A stretch of DNA of 42,342 nt from Ruminococcaceae bacterium UBA5295. GTDB lineage: Bacteria > Bacillota > Clostridia > Oscillospirales > Acutalibacteraceae. The notes under the pieces were generated by a model. That model did no database searches. It was given only the letters and a program-made list of their open reading frames with translations, and was not told where the DNA came from. Shown here one piece after another: positions 24,183 through 31,673 of the stretch. Location of the stretch: the NCBI GenBank assembly GCA_002411365.1, contig DHSD01000022.1, forward strand, positions 63,962 through 106,303, given 5' to 3'. Positions within the stretch are counted from its first letter, which is position 1, and every line of letters begins with the position of its first letter. The translations under genes were made by a program, and so were the position numbers.

Positions 24183-25030
24183 GCATTTTCGCCTGCCCCG
24201 TCTGCGGTGTCCCGCTCCGTAAATGTGAAAAAGAATATATATGCACGAACGGCCACAACTATGACATTGCAAAAGAAGGCTACATTTACCTGCTCCCGCC
24301 AAACAGGAAGCACTCCCGTATGCCGGGCGACGACAAATATATGGTGGCTTCGCGCAGGCGTTTCCTCGGAGGCGGCAGCTACAGCCTATTCAGCGATGCG
24401 CTTAATAGGCTCATCTTCAAATATCTGCCTGAAAAACGTCCCGTGATTCTCGACGCCGGATGCGGCGAAGGGTACTATACCGGAAGAATTGCCGCAGCGG
24501 TTAAGCCGGAACGCCCTGAAACCGAAGTTTACGGTTTTGACATCTCAAAGCCAGCAGTAAAGGCCGCGGCCAAAAAATACAAAAGCATTTCATTTGCCGT
24601 CGGCAGTATGTTTGGCATACCCGTCCGCAGCGCTTCGGCCGACATCGTAAGCGATATATTTGCGCCAATCGTCCCAAATGAGCTCCAGCGTGTCACAAAG
24701 CCCGGTGGAGTGATGATTCTCGCCGTTCCGGGCGTGCGCCACCTTTTTGGGCTGAAAGAGATACTTTATGACCACCCGTATGAAAACGAATACCGTGAAA
24801 CTGAATATGACGGGTTCACCTTCCTCGAGCGTGTTCCCGTGCGCGGCCGGATACACACGAAAAATCAGGAAACCATACAGGACCTGTTCGCTATGACGCC
24901 TTACTGGTGGAAAACGCCTAAGGAAGGGTGCGAACGCTTGAAGCAGGCAAAAGTCCTTGATACGGAAATTGAATTTGATTTTCTGGTTTACCGGCGGCAA
25001 AACAGCCCGCCTGAATCCAGCGGTGCATAA
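24179..25030 (+). CDS. rlmA: 23S rRNA (guanine-N1)-methyltransferase, RlmA family
   Basis: RlmA enzymes methylate N1 of a guanine in helix 35 of 23S rRNA (G745 in the Gram-negative type, G748 in the Gram-positive type). The 283-residue product has the N-terminal zinc finger FACPVCGVPL...YICTNGHNYD (three Cys and one His), the family stretch DIAKEGYIYLLPP, and a class I SAM fold with ILDAGCGEGYYTGRIA, VYGFDISKPAVKAAAKKY and FAPIVPNELQRVTKPGG. Which of the two guanines is used cannot be told. The ATG overlaps the polA stop (ATGA), so translation is coupled to polA. The next gene starts 27 nt later. Confidence 0.92.
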   Translation: MSIFACPVCGVPLRKCEKEYICTNGHNYDIAKEGYIYLLPPNRKHSRMPGDDKYMVASRRRFLGGGSYSLFSDALNRLIFKYLPEKRPVILDAGCGEGYYTGRIAAAVKPERPETEVYGFDISKPAVKAAAKKYKSISFAVGSMFGIPVRSASADIVSDIFAPIVPNELQRVTKPGGVMILAVPGVRHLFGLKEILYDHPYENEYRETEYDGFTFLERVPVRGRIHTKNQETIQDLFAMTPYWWKTPKEGCERLKQAKVLDTEIEFDFLVYRRQNSPPESSGA

Positions 25031-25057
25031 AAAAATCATACAGTGGAGGCAAGAATT

Positions 25058-26218
25058 ATGAGCGAGCGTAAACCATCTGCACTGGCGGCACATCTTGTTT
25101 TCATCGCTGCCGTAACTGTGGCGGCATTTTTTGTACGTTTCTATTTTTTCCCATACGCATCGGCAGATTACTATCAGTTCCTTCACGGCTGGTTCATGGA
25201 GCTTAAGGCATGCGGCGGCCTTGCTGCCATAGGCCACAACATAGGCGACTATATGCCGCCGTATTTTTACCTGTTGGCGCTGCTTACATATATACCTGCA
25301 CCGGACATTGTGCTTATAAAGATGCTGTCTTTTGCCGGTGATATCATCATGGCCTGCTTTACCATGCGCATAGTGCAGCGCAAAGGCAAAAAGTTTCAGG
25401 GTGAACTCGCATATGCCATTATCCTTTTCCTGCCGAGCGTTGTCCTGAATTCCGCCGTATGGGGGCAGTGCGATTCTATCTACACGGCTGCACTGCTCGC
25501 CTGTGTGTATTATATTATGGAAGACAGGCAGTACGCAGCCATAACGGCTTTTTCCATTGCGTTTGTCTTCAAACTGCAGACTGTTTTCCTTGCGCCGTTC
25601 ATTTTGCTGATGCTTTTAAAGCATAAAATCCAATGGAGGAGCATCCTTGTGTTTCCTGCTGTCTATGTAGTCTCAATACTTCCCGCCGCACTGATGGGGA
25701 GAAATTTTGGTGAACTTATGACAGTTTACTTCCGGCAGGCACACGAATACACCGATATATGCATGAACCTCCCTAACCTTGCGGCATGGTTTCCAGAGCA
25801 GATGTCCCAAACTGCCGGCGCTGTTTTTGCAATTTGTGGTATACTGCTTTCGCTCGCAGCAGTCCTGCTGCTACGCAGGCTGAATTTTCAGCTTACAGAC
25901 AGCTCTATAGCCACACTTGCCCTGTTCTCCGTGATTTTTGTGCCGTATTTCCTGCCGCATATGCACGAGCGCTACTTTTACCCCGCAGATATCTTATCTG
26001 TCATATTTGCCTTTTACTTCCCTGCTAAGTTTTACGTGCCAATTATAACCGTATTCAGCTCAACCGTCGTTGTATGCGGGTTCCTGTTCAGCATGAATCT
26101 TATAAATCTCAAACTGCTTTCGATCATGATGCTGTTCTGCCTCATACTTGTCGGCGCAAGCATTGTGGCACTCGCACGCAGGCAAAAGGAAAATACAGAA
26201 GTGCAGCCCAATGATTGA
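25058..26218 (+). CDS. GT-C-like multipass membrane protein, putative glycosyltransferase
   Basis: The 386-residue product has about ten membrane segments and the layout of GT-C fold glycosyltransferases that use polyprenyl-phosphate sugars. An acidic motif SADYYQFLHGWF lies in the first outer loop; VLNSAVWGQCDSIYT (WGQxDxxYT) and FLPHMHERYFYP are conserved in the PIG-M/mannosyltransferase-like bacterial family. Donor and acceptor are unknown; envelope polysaccharide or lipid glycosylation is an inference. I use the ATG at 25058, 9 nt after GGAGG, rather than the GTG at 25043 that overlaps that box. The end overlaps rimI by 8 nt, an odd coupling of an envelope gene with an information-processing gene. 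Confidence 0.75.
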   Translation: MSERKPSALAAHLVFIAAVTVAAFFVRFYFFPYASADYYQFLHGWFMELKACGGLAAIGHNIGDYMPPYFYLLALLTYIPAPDIVLIKMLSFAGDIIMACFTMRIVQRKGKKFQGELAYAIILFLPSVVLNSAVWGQCDSIYTAALLACVYYIMEDRQYAAITAFSIAFVFKLQTVFLAPFILLMLLKHKIQWRSILVFPAVYVVSILPAALMGRNFGELMTVYFRQAHEYTDICMNLPNLAAWFPEQMSQTAGAVFAICGILLSLAAVLLLRRLNFQLTDSSIATLALFSVIFVPYFLPHMHERYFYPADILSVIFAFYFPAKFYVPIITVFSSTVVVCGFLFSMNLINLKLLSIMMLFCLILVGASIVALARRQKENTEVQPND

Positions 26219-26681
26219 CGGGCTCAGCATCGTACCCATGGCTGGGCGTCATCTTAACACACTTGCAGAGCTTGAAAAAATATGCTTTTCAATGCCGTGG
26301 TCCCGTGCCGCCCTTGCTGCCGAGCTCGGGAAAGGGACTTCATTTTTCGCAGTTGCCGAGTTCTGCGGCACTGCTGCCGGCTATGCGGGCATGAGCTGTG
26401 TAATGGACGAATGTTATATAAACAATATCGCTGTATTTCCGCAGTTCCGCCGAATGGGGATAGGGCGCGCGCTGGTGCTCCACCTGATTGGTGAGGCAAA
26501 GCGCCGCAATGCATCTTTTATAACGCTTGAAGTAAGGGCTTCAAACAGCATTGCCATCGCCCTTTACAAAAGCCTTGGCTTTCAGGAAGAAGGCAGGCGC
26601 CGTGGCTACTACAGCCTTCCGCAGGAAGATGCCCTCATATTTACTCTGCGCTTCAGCAAAGGGTGCATGCCCGTGCCATAG
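26211..26681 (+). CDS. rimI: Ribosomal protein S18-alanine N-acetyltransferase RimI
   Basis: RimI acetylates the N terminus of ribosomal protein S18. The 156-residue GNAT product has LAELEKICFSMPWSRAALAAEL, the acetyl-CoA site VFPQFRRMGIGRALVLHLI and the C-terminal signature FITLEVRASNSIAIALYKSL plus GFQEEGRRRGYY, all typical of RimI. I start at the ATG at 26211, which overlaps the preceding stop by 8 nt; upstream in-frame codons belong to the membrane protein. The neighbour tsaD 55 nt downstream supports the call, because rimI and tsaD are frequent partners in bacteria (with tsaB and tsaE, not seen here). Confidence 0.93.
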   Translation: MIDGLSIVPMAGRHLNTLAELEKICFSMPWSRAALAAELGKGTSFFAVAEFCGTAAGYAGMSCVMDECYINNIAVFPQFRRMGIGRALVLHLIGEAKRRNASFITLEVRASNSIAIALYKSLGFQEEGRRRGYYSLPQEDALIFTLRFSKGCMPVP

Positions 26682-26736
26682 CATATCTCCGGAAAGCACA
26701 TACAGCAAAATTTATAATTTTTAAGGGGAAGCCATA

Positions 26737-27747
26737 ATGAAAATACTCGGGATAGAAAGTTCCTGCGACGAAACGGCCGCCGGAGTCGTCGAAAACGGCC
26801 GCACCGTCCTTTCCAATATAGTCGCATCACAAGTAGACGAGCATAAGCTGTACGGAGGCGTGGTGCCTGAAATCGCCTCGCGCCGCCACTGTGAAGCCAT
26901 AGTCGGCGTGGTGCAGGAAGCTCTCGACGCCGCCGGTACAAGCCTTGCCGGCATAGACGCCATAGCTGTGACTTATGCGCCTGGCCTTATAGGCGCCCTG
27001 CTCGTCGGCGTCAACTTTGCAAAAGGCCTCTCGCTTTCAAGCGGCAAGCCGCTTGTGCCGGTGCACCACCTGCGCTCACACATCGCGGCAAATTACATTG
27101 CGTTCCCCGAACTGGAACCGCCGTTCCTCTGCCTTGTTGTTTCAGGGGGCCATACACACATAGTGGAAGTAAACGGCTACACAAAGCTGCGCGTCCTCGG
27201 CCGCACGCGCGACGACGCTGCTGGCGAGGCTTTCGACAAGGCCGCACGCGCTATGGGCATCCCTTACCCCGGCGGCGCCAAGCTCGATAAAATTGCGGAA
27301 AAAGGCAATGAAAAAGCCTACCGGCTGCCGCGCCCGTCTATAGACGGCGCGCCGTATGATTTCAGCTTTTCTGGCCTTAAAACAAGCATCATAAACCTCA
27401 TCCACAACGCCAGACAGCGCGGTGAAGAACTAAATATACCCGACCTTGCCGCCTCGTACCGCAAAGCTGTCGTTGACTGCCTCACAAGGAACTTTTTTGC
27501 GGCGGCGGAAGCAACCGGTGCAAAAAAGCTCGCCATTGCCGGAGGCGTTTCGGCCAACGCCCTGCTGCGCCGAACAATGGAAAGCGAATGCCGCAGGCGC
27601 CGCCTGAAATTCTACCGCCCGCAGCTCTGCTACTGTGGCGACAACGGGGCCATGGTGGGCGCACAAGGGTACTATGAATTTCTTGCAGGCCACACAGCAG
27701 GGCCTGACCTCAACGCCTGCGCTGAAATGCCGGTAGATGCAGGCTGA
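26737..27747 (+). CDS. tsaD: tRNA threonylcarbamoyladenosine transferase TsaD
   Basis: TsaD, with TsaB and TsaE, transfers threonylcarbamoyl from TC-AMP to A37 of ANN-decoding tRNAs. The 336-residue ASKHA-fold product begins MKILGIESSCDETAAGVVEN and continues with YGGVVPEIASRRH. The metal-ligand histidines are in VHHLRSHIAAN, a slight variant of the usual HHxxGH spacing motif. The nucleotide site is seen in VVSGGHTHIVEV, DDAAGEAFDKAARAMG and IAGGVSANALLR. It is full length. The ATG has an AAGGGGA box. It ends the polA-rimI-tsaD cluster. No hairpin terminator is obvious right after the stop. Confidence 0.96.
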   Translation: MKILGIESSCDETAAGVVENGRTVLSNIVASQVDEHKLYGGVVPEIASRRHCEAIVGVVQEALDAAGTSLAGIDAIAVTYAPGLIGALLVGVNFAKGLSLSSGKPLVPVHHLRSHIAANYIAFPELEPPFLCLVVSGGHTHIVEVNGYTKLRVLGRTRDDAAGEAFDKAARAMGIPYPGGAKLDKIAEKGNEKAYRLPRPSIDGAPYDFSFSGLKTSIINLIHNARQRGEELNIPDLAASYRKAVVDCLTRNFFAAAEATGAKKLAIAGGVSANALLRRTMESECRRRRLKFYRPQLCYCGDNGAMVGAQGYYEFLAGHTAGPDLNACAEMPVDAG

Positions 27748-27878
27748 GTACCGGCAATATGAAAAGTCAATACATTTTACGTTTTTTTGCATAACTGCTT
27801 TCTATTATATTCATAATATGGATAATGGAAGTTTTTTAGCCGCTGGAAAAAAATTGGTTTTCAGGCCGGTATAAAAAT

Positions 27879-27896
27879 TTGCTAAAAGTTTAACAA
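27879..27896. promoter_or_regulatory. Rex-like operator upstream of pckG
   Basis: TTGCTAA-AAGT-TTAACAA matches the Rex consensus TTGTTAA-N4-TTAACAA at 13 of the 14 fixed positions (C for T at position 4). Rex is the NADH/NAD+-sensing repressor of Firmicutes. The site is 133-116 nt before the pckG start and 16 nt upstream of the best -35 box, so simple promoter occlusion is not certain. Confidence 0.6.
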
Positions 27897-27912
27897 TTTC
27901 ATGCTTTTATCA

Positions 27913-27941
27913 TTGAATTCAGTAAACGAATGATGTATATT
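27913..27941 (+). promoter_or_regulatory. Promoter for pckG
   Basis: TTGAAT (27913-27918), a 17-nt spacer and TATATT (27936-27941) form a reasonable sigma-A promoter, giving a leader of about 60 nt before the ATG at 28012. Confidence 0.6.
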
Positions 27942-27967
27942 TGTTAGTGTATCAGGATACTCAACAA
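27941..27967. promoter_or_regulatory. Imperfect dyad at the pckG transcription start
   Basis: TTGTT...AACAA outer arms and GTATC/GATAC inner arms form a 27-bp imperfect inverted repeat directly after the -10 box (one bulge and one mismatch). It could be a second operator or a 5'-end hairpin in the mRNA. Its outer halves resemble Rex half-sites, but the spacing is not the Rex spacing. Confidence 0.5.
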
Positions 27968-28011
27968 TATAAATTCAAATTTCAACTGGTCTTGGACCGA
28001 AAGGAGAAATT

Positions 28012-29775
28012 ATGACACAGAACAAATCAGTTCTTGAATGGGTAGGGAAAATGAAAGAACTCGTTCGTCCGGACAAGGTGCTCTGGATTGACGGTTCTGA
28101 GCAGCAGCTTGAAACACTGCGTGCCGAAGCTTGCAAAAGCGGTGAACTCGTTAAATTAAATCAGGAGAAAATGCCGGGCTGCTACCTGCACCGCACAGCA
28201 GTTAACGACGTTGCCCGTGTAGAAGGCCGCACATTCATCTGCACACGCAAAGAAGAGGACGCAGGCCCCAGCAACCATTGGATGGATCCCCAGAAAACAT
28301 ACAAAATGCTGTACGACATTGCCCGCGGCAGTTACCAGGGCCGCACAATGTATATAATTCCGTATTCGATGGGTCCTGTAGGCTCACCGTTCGCAAAAAT
28401 TGGTGTGGAAATCACCGACTCTATCTATGTCGTGCTCAACATGTGCATTATGACACGTGTTGGCCAAAACGTATGGGATACACTTGGCAACAGCAATGAC
28501 TGGGTTCGCGGCCTGCACTGCAAGTGCAACGTTGACCCTGAAAAGCGCTACATCTGCCAGTTCCCTGAAGATAACACAATAATTTCCGTCAACTCGGCTT
28601 ACGGCGGAAATGTTATCCTCGGCAAAAAGTGCTTTGCGCTGCGCATTGCTTCCTACCTCGGCAAAAACGAAGGCTGGATGGCTGAGCATATGCTTATCCT
28701 CGGCATCCAGAACCCAAAGGGCGAAATCAAATATGTTGCGGCTGCGTTCCCGTCAGGCTGCGGCAAGACAAACCTTGCAATGCTTATTCCTCCGGAAGTT
28801 TACCGCAATAAGGGCTACAAGACATGGACTGTCGGCGACGACATAGCATGGATGCACATCGGCCCTGACGGCAGGCTTTGGGCCATCAACCCTGAAAACG
28901 GCTTCTTCGGCATAGCTCCAGGCACAAACAAAAAATCTAACCCGAACGCCCTCGCAACCACAAAGTCCGGCACAGTCTTCACAAACGTTGCACTTAACAA
29001 AGACAATATGACAGTGTGGTGGGAAGGCCTTGACCACAACCCGCCGAAAAATGGCGTGGACTGGACAGGCAAACCGTGGGACGGCACAACGTCAAAAGAA
29101 AAAGGCGCTCACCCGAACAGCCGCTTTACAGCACCTTCAAAGAACTGCCCGTGCCTGAGCCCTGAATTCAATTCAGACAATGGCGTGCCGATTTCCGCCA
29201 TCATCTTCGGCGGCCGCCGCGCCCGCCTCACACCTCTCGTTTACCAGTCACGCAGCTGGAACAACGGTGTTTTCGTAGGCTCCACCATGGCTTCCGAAAC
29301 AACGGCAGCAGCCACCGGCGCCGTAGGTGTTGTCCGCCGCGACCCAATGGCAATGCGCCCGTTCTGCGGCTACAACATGGGCGACTACTTTGCACACTGG
29401 ATTGAAATGGGCAAAAAGCTCGGCAGCAAGGCCCCGAAGATATTCAACGTCAACTGGTTCCGTGTCGATGAAAACGGCAACTTTATCTGGCCTGGATTCG
29501 GTGACAACCTCCGCGTGCTCGAATGGATGCTTAAGCGCTGCGACAACACCGTAGACGCTGTTGAAACACCTATAGGCTATCTGCCAAAACCAGAGGATAT
29601 AAACCTTGACGGCCTCGACATGAGCGAAGATACCCTGAAGGGCATCCTCAAAGTCGACAAAAACGACTGGATGAAAGAGGCTGGCGAAATCAAAGAACTC
29701 TTCAAGAAGTTTGGCGACAGACTGCCGCAGGAACTTAGCGACGAGCTTAACGGCCTCGAAGAGCGCCTGAAATAA
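28012..29775 (+). CDS. pckG: Phosphoenolpyruvate carboxykinase (GTP)
   Basis: This enzyme interconverts oxaloacetate plus GTP with PEP plus CO2 and GDP. In fermentative anaerobes it often runs toward oxaloacetate. The 587-residue product is the GTP-type family: P-loop FPSGCGKTNLAMLIPPE with the reactive Cys, metal/kinase-2 motif VGDDIAWMHIGPDGRL, the PEP-site region YGGNVILGKKCFALRIAS, and the guanine-binding end FGDNLRVLEWMLKRC. Length is normal for bacterial members. The ATG at 28012 follows a GAAAGGAG box. It is monocistronic, with two operator-like elements around its promoter and a strong terminator behind it. Confidence 0.96.
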   Translation: MTQNKSVLEWVGKMKELVRPDKVLWIDGSEQQLETLRAEACKSGELVKLNQEKMPGCYLHRTAVNDVARVEGRTFICTRKEEDAGPSNHWMDPQKTYKMLYDIARGSYQGRTMYIIPYSMGPVGSPFAKIGVEITDSIYVVLNMCIMTRVGQNVWDTLGNSNDWVRGLHCKCNVDPEKRYICQFPEDNTIISVNSAYGGNVILGKKCFALRIASYLGKNEGWMAEHMLILGIQNPKGEIKYVAAAFPSGCGKTNLAMLIPPEVYRNKGYKTWTVGDDIAWMHIGPDGRLWAINPENGFFGIAPGTNKKSNPNALATTKSGTVFTNVALNKDNMTVWWEGLDHNPPKNGVDWTGKPWDGTTSKEKGAHPNSRFTAPSKNCPCLSPEFNSDNGVPISAIIFGGRRARLTPLVYQSRSWNNGVFVGSTMASETTAAATGAVGVVRRDPMAMRPFCGYNMGDYFAHWIEMGKKLGSKAPKIFNVNWFRVDENGNFIWPGFGDNLRVLEWMLKRCDNTVDAVETPIGYLPKPEDINLDGLDMSEDTLKGILKVDKNDWMKEAGEIKELFKKFGDRLPQELSDELNGLEERLK

Positions 29776-29789
29776 TATCTGCATAATTT

Positions 29790-29836
29790 AAAATGGCCGG
29801 TTTTCATTTTTAAAATGGAAGCCGGCCATTTTTTAT
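29790..29836 (+). terminator. Terminator after pckG
   Basis: AAATGGCCGG (29791-29800) pairs with CCGGCCATTT (29822-29831). Further pairing inside extends the hairpin, and a T-rich tail follows. Confidence 0.85.
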
Positions 29837-29921
29837 ATTTTGACATATTTTTTTGACATCATGTATTAAATATAAGTTTCCTGCCGAAAAGTATGAATAA
29901 TTTGTTTCAAAAACCTGAAAT

Positions 29922-29951
29922 TTGTGTAAATAAGATATTGTGCATTATACT
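29922..29951 (+). promoter_or_regulatory. Candidate promoter for the NCS2 permease
   Basis: TTGTGT (29922-29927), an 18-nt spacer and TATACT (29946-29951). Two upstream TTGACA words at 29840 and 29853 have no good -10 at normal spacing except TATTAA (29864-29869, 18 nt after the first). The leader of about 85 nt shows no purine-riboswitch core (no TATA...GTTTCTAC-type motif). Confidence 0.35.
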
Positions 29952-30041
29952 GTAAAAATGTAGACTAATATTGTCAACCAAAAGCCCTACATCAGAATTG
30001 CGGGGTAATTTTTTTATCAGTGAAATGGAGGACAGAATTTC

Positions 30042-31520
30042 ATGGAAGACATTAAACCTATGCATCCCATTCATCCCAAGGGTGATTTTTTTGACCTGAA
30101 AGGCAACAACACGACTGTTGGCCGTGAGGCAGTTGCCGGTGCAACGACATTCTTCGCAATGGCGTACATCATCATGGTCAATCCGTCCGTTCTTTCCCAA
30201 GCTGGCATGCCGTGGGGCGCTGTGTTCCTTGCAACGATCCTGTCGGCTATCGCCGGCACACTCATCATGGGGCTGTTTGCAAACGTCCCTTACGCACAGG
30301 CGCCTGGTTTAGGCATGGACGCATTTTTCACCTACACCGTTTGCATGGCACTTAAGTTTACATGGCAGGAAACACTTGCAATGGTTTTCGTCTGCGGCGT
30401 TTTCAATATCATCATCACAGTCACTAAGCTCCGCCGCCTTATCATCATCTCTATTCCGCAGAGTCTGCGGTACGCAATCGGCGGCGGCATTGGTATTTTT
30501 ATCGCATATATCGGCATCAAAAACGCCGGCCTGCTCCAATTTGCAGTTGACGGAGGAAAGTACATACCGGCAAACGGCACAAATAAAATAGCCAACGTCA
30601 GCAAAATGGCAATCACCGTAAGCTCCGCCGCTGTCCCTGAAATTGTAAAGCTCAACACGCCAGGCGTTCTGCTTGCCATTGCAGGCATCATACTCACACT
30701 GGTACTTCTCGTTAAAAACGTCCCTGGCGCTATCCTTATCAGCATAGCCGCCATTACGGCCCTCGGCATACCGTGTGGTGTCACGAAGATAAACAGCGCA
30801 ACCAGCATCAGCCTTTCGCAGGCTGTGCAGCAGCTCCCTATGACTTTCTGCGCAGCTTTCGGCCCTCAGGGCATGCCGCGCCTTTTTTCAAGTGCAGACA
30901 AACTGCCTGTAGTGCTCATGACTATCTTCGCTTTCAGCATGACAGATATGTTTGACACAGTCGGCACTCTTATCGGCACAGGCTCCAAAAGCGGCATCTT
31001 TGATATTTCTGATGAAAATGCGCTTTCAAAAGGCAAAGGCTTCTCAACTAAAATGGACCGTGCGCTGTTTGCAGACGCATGCGCAACATCTATCGGTTCC
31101 GTTATAGGCACATCAAACGTCACGACTTTCGTCGAATCAAGCGCAGGCATTGCGGCAGGCGGCCGCACAGGCCTCACCAGCGTGTTTACATCCATCCTCT
31201 TTCTGCTAAGCGCTTTTGCCGCTCCGCTCGTGAGCGCAGTTCCGAGTTGTGCAACGGCTCCGGCACTTATCGCCGTAGGCATAATGATGCTAAGCTCCTT
31301 TAAGGAAGTAAACTGGACTGACCTTGAAGAAGCGATTCCGGCATTCGGCGCAGGTATTTTCATGGCCCTTTGCTACAGCATTTCATACGGCATAGCCGCC
31401 GGATTTATCTTCTACTGCATTATCAAAGCCGTAAAGGGCAAGTTCAAGGAAATACATCCAATGCTTCTTGTCATAACCCTTCTGTTTGTTCTTAATTTCG
31501 TAGTCCTCGCTATTATATGA
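30042..31520 (+). CDS. NCS2/AzgA family purine permease
   Basis: A proton-coupled nucleobase importer, by family most likely for guanine, hypoxanthine or adenine. The 492-residue product has about 13 membrane segments. It opens with TTVGREAVAGATTFFAMAYI and shows NVPYAQAPGLGMDAFFTYTV, the substrate-site segment FSMTDMFDTVGTLIGTGSKS and GTSNVTTFVESSAGIAAGGR, all typical of the AzgA/PbuG branch (COG2252) rather than the UraA or xanthine branch. The exact base cannot be told. The ATG has a GGAGG box. It is monocistronic with its own terminator. Confidence 0.92.
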   Translation: MEDIKPMHPIHPKGDFFDLKGNNTTVGREAVAGATTFFAMAYIIMVNPSVLSQAGMPWGAVFLATILSAIAGTLIMGLFANVPYAQAPGLGMDAFFTYTVCMALKFTWQETLAMVFVCGVFNIIITVTKLRRLIIISIPQSLRYAIGGGIGIFIAYIGIKNAGLLQFAVDGGKYIPANGTNKIANVSKMAITVSSAAVPEIVKLNTPGVLLAIAGIILTLVLLVKNVPGAILISIAAITALGIPCGVTKINSATSISLSQAVQQLPMTFCAAFGPQGMPRLFSSADKLPVVLMTIFAFSMTDMFDTVGTLIGTGSKSGIFDISDENALSKGKGFSTKMDRALFADACATSIGSVIGTSNVTTFVESSAGIAAGGRTGLTSVFTSILFLLSAFAAPLVSAVPSCATAPALIAVGIMMLSSFKEVNWTDLEEAIPAFGAGIFMALCYSISYGIAAGFIFYCIIKAVKGKFKEIHPMLLVITLLFVLNFVVLAII

Positions 31521-31548
31521 CATTTGGCATTTAAAGCCCTCAATTTAT

Positions 31549-31603
31549 AAAAAGTGCACCTTGAGATGGCCCGTAAAGCCAAAATCAAGGCGCACTTTTT
31601 TTA
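31549..31603. terminator. Bidirectional terminator between the permease and amt-PII
   Basis: AAAAGTGC and CCTTGA (31550-31564) pair with TCAAGG and GCACTTTT (31585-31599), each arm having one unpaired base, around a 20-nt loop. T-runs occur on both sides, so it can end the permease and the convergent amt-PII transcripts. Confidence 0.8.
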
Positions 31604-31673
31604 GCCCGGCAGACCCATCAAAAATAACTTTCTGGCTGCCTGTGTAGAAATGAATAAATTTTATTGCAGTATG

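Noticed and set aside
29840..30041. Possible purine riboswitch before the NCS2 permease
   Set aside because: Conserved core bases and loop-loop motifs of the purine aptamer are not visible, and the short CCC/GGG pairing near 29985-30005 is too weak to be a terminator.
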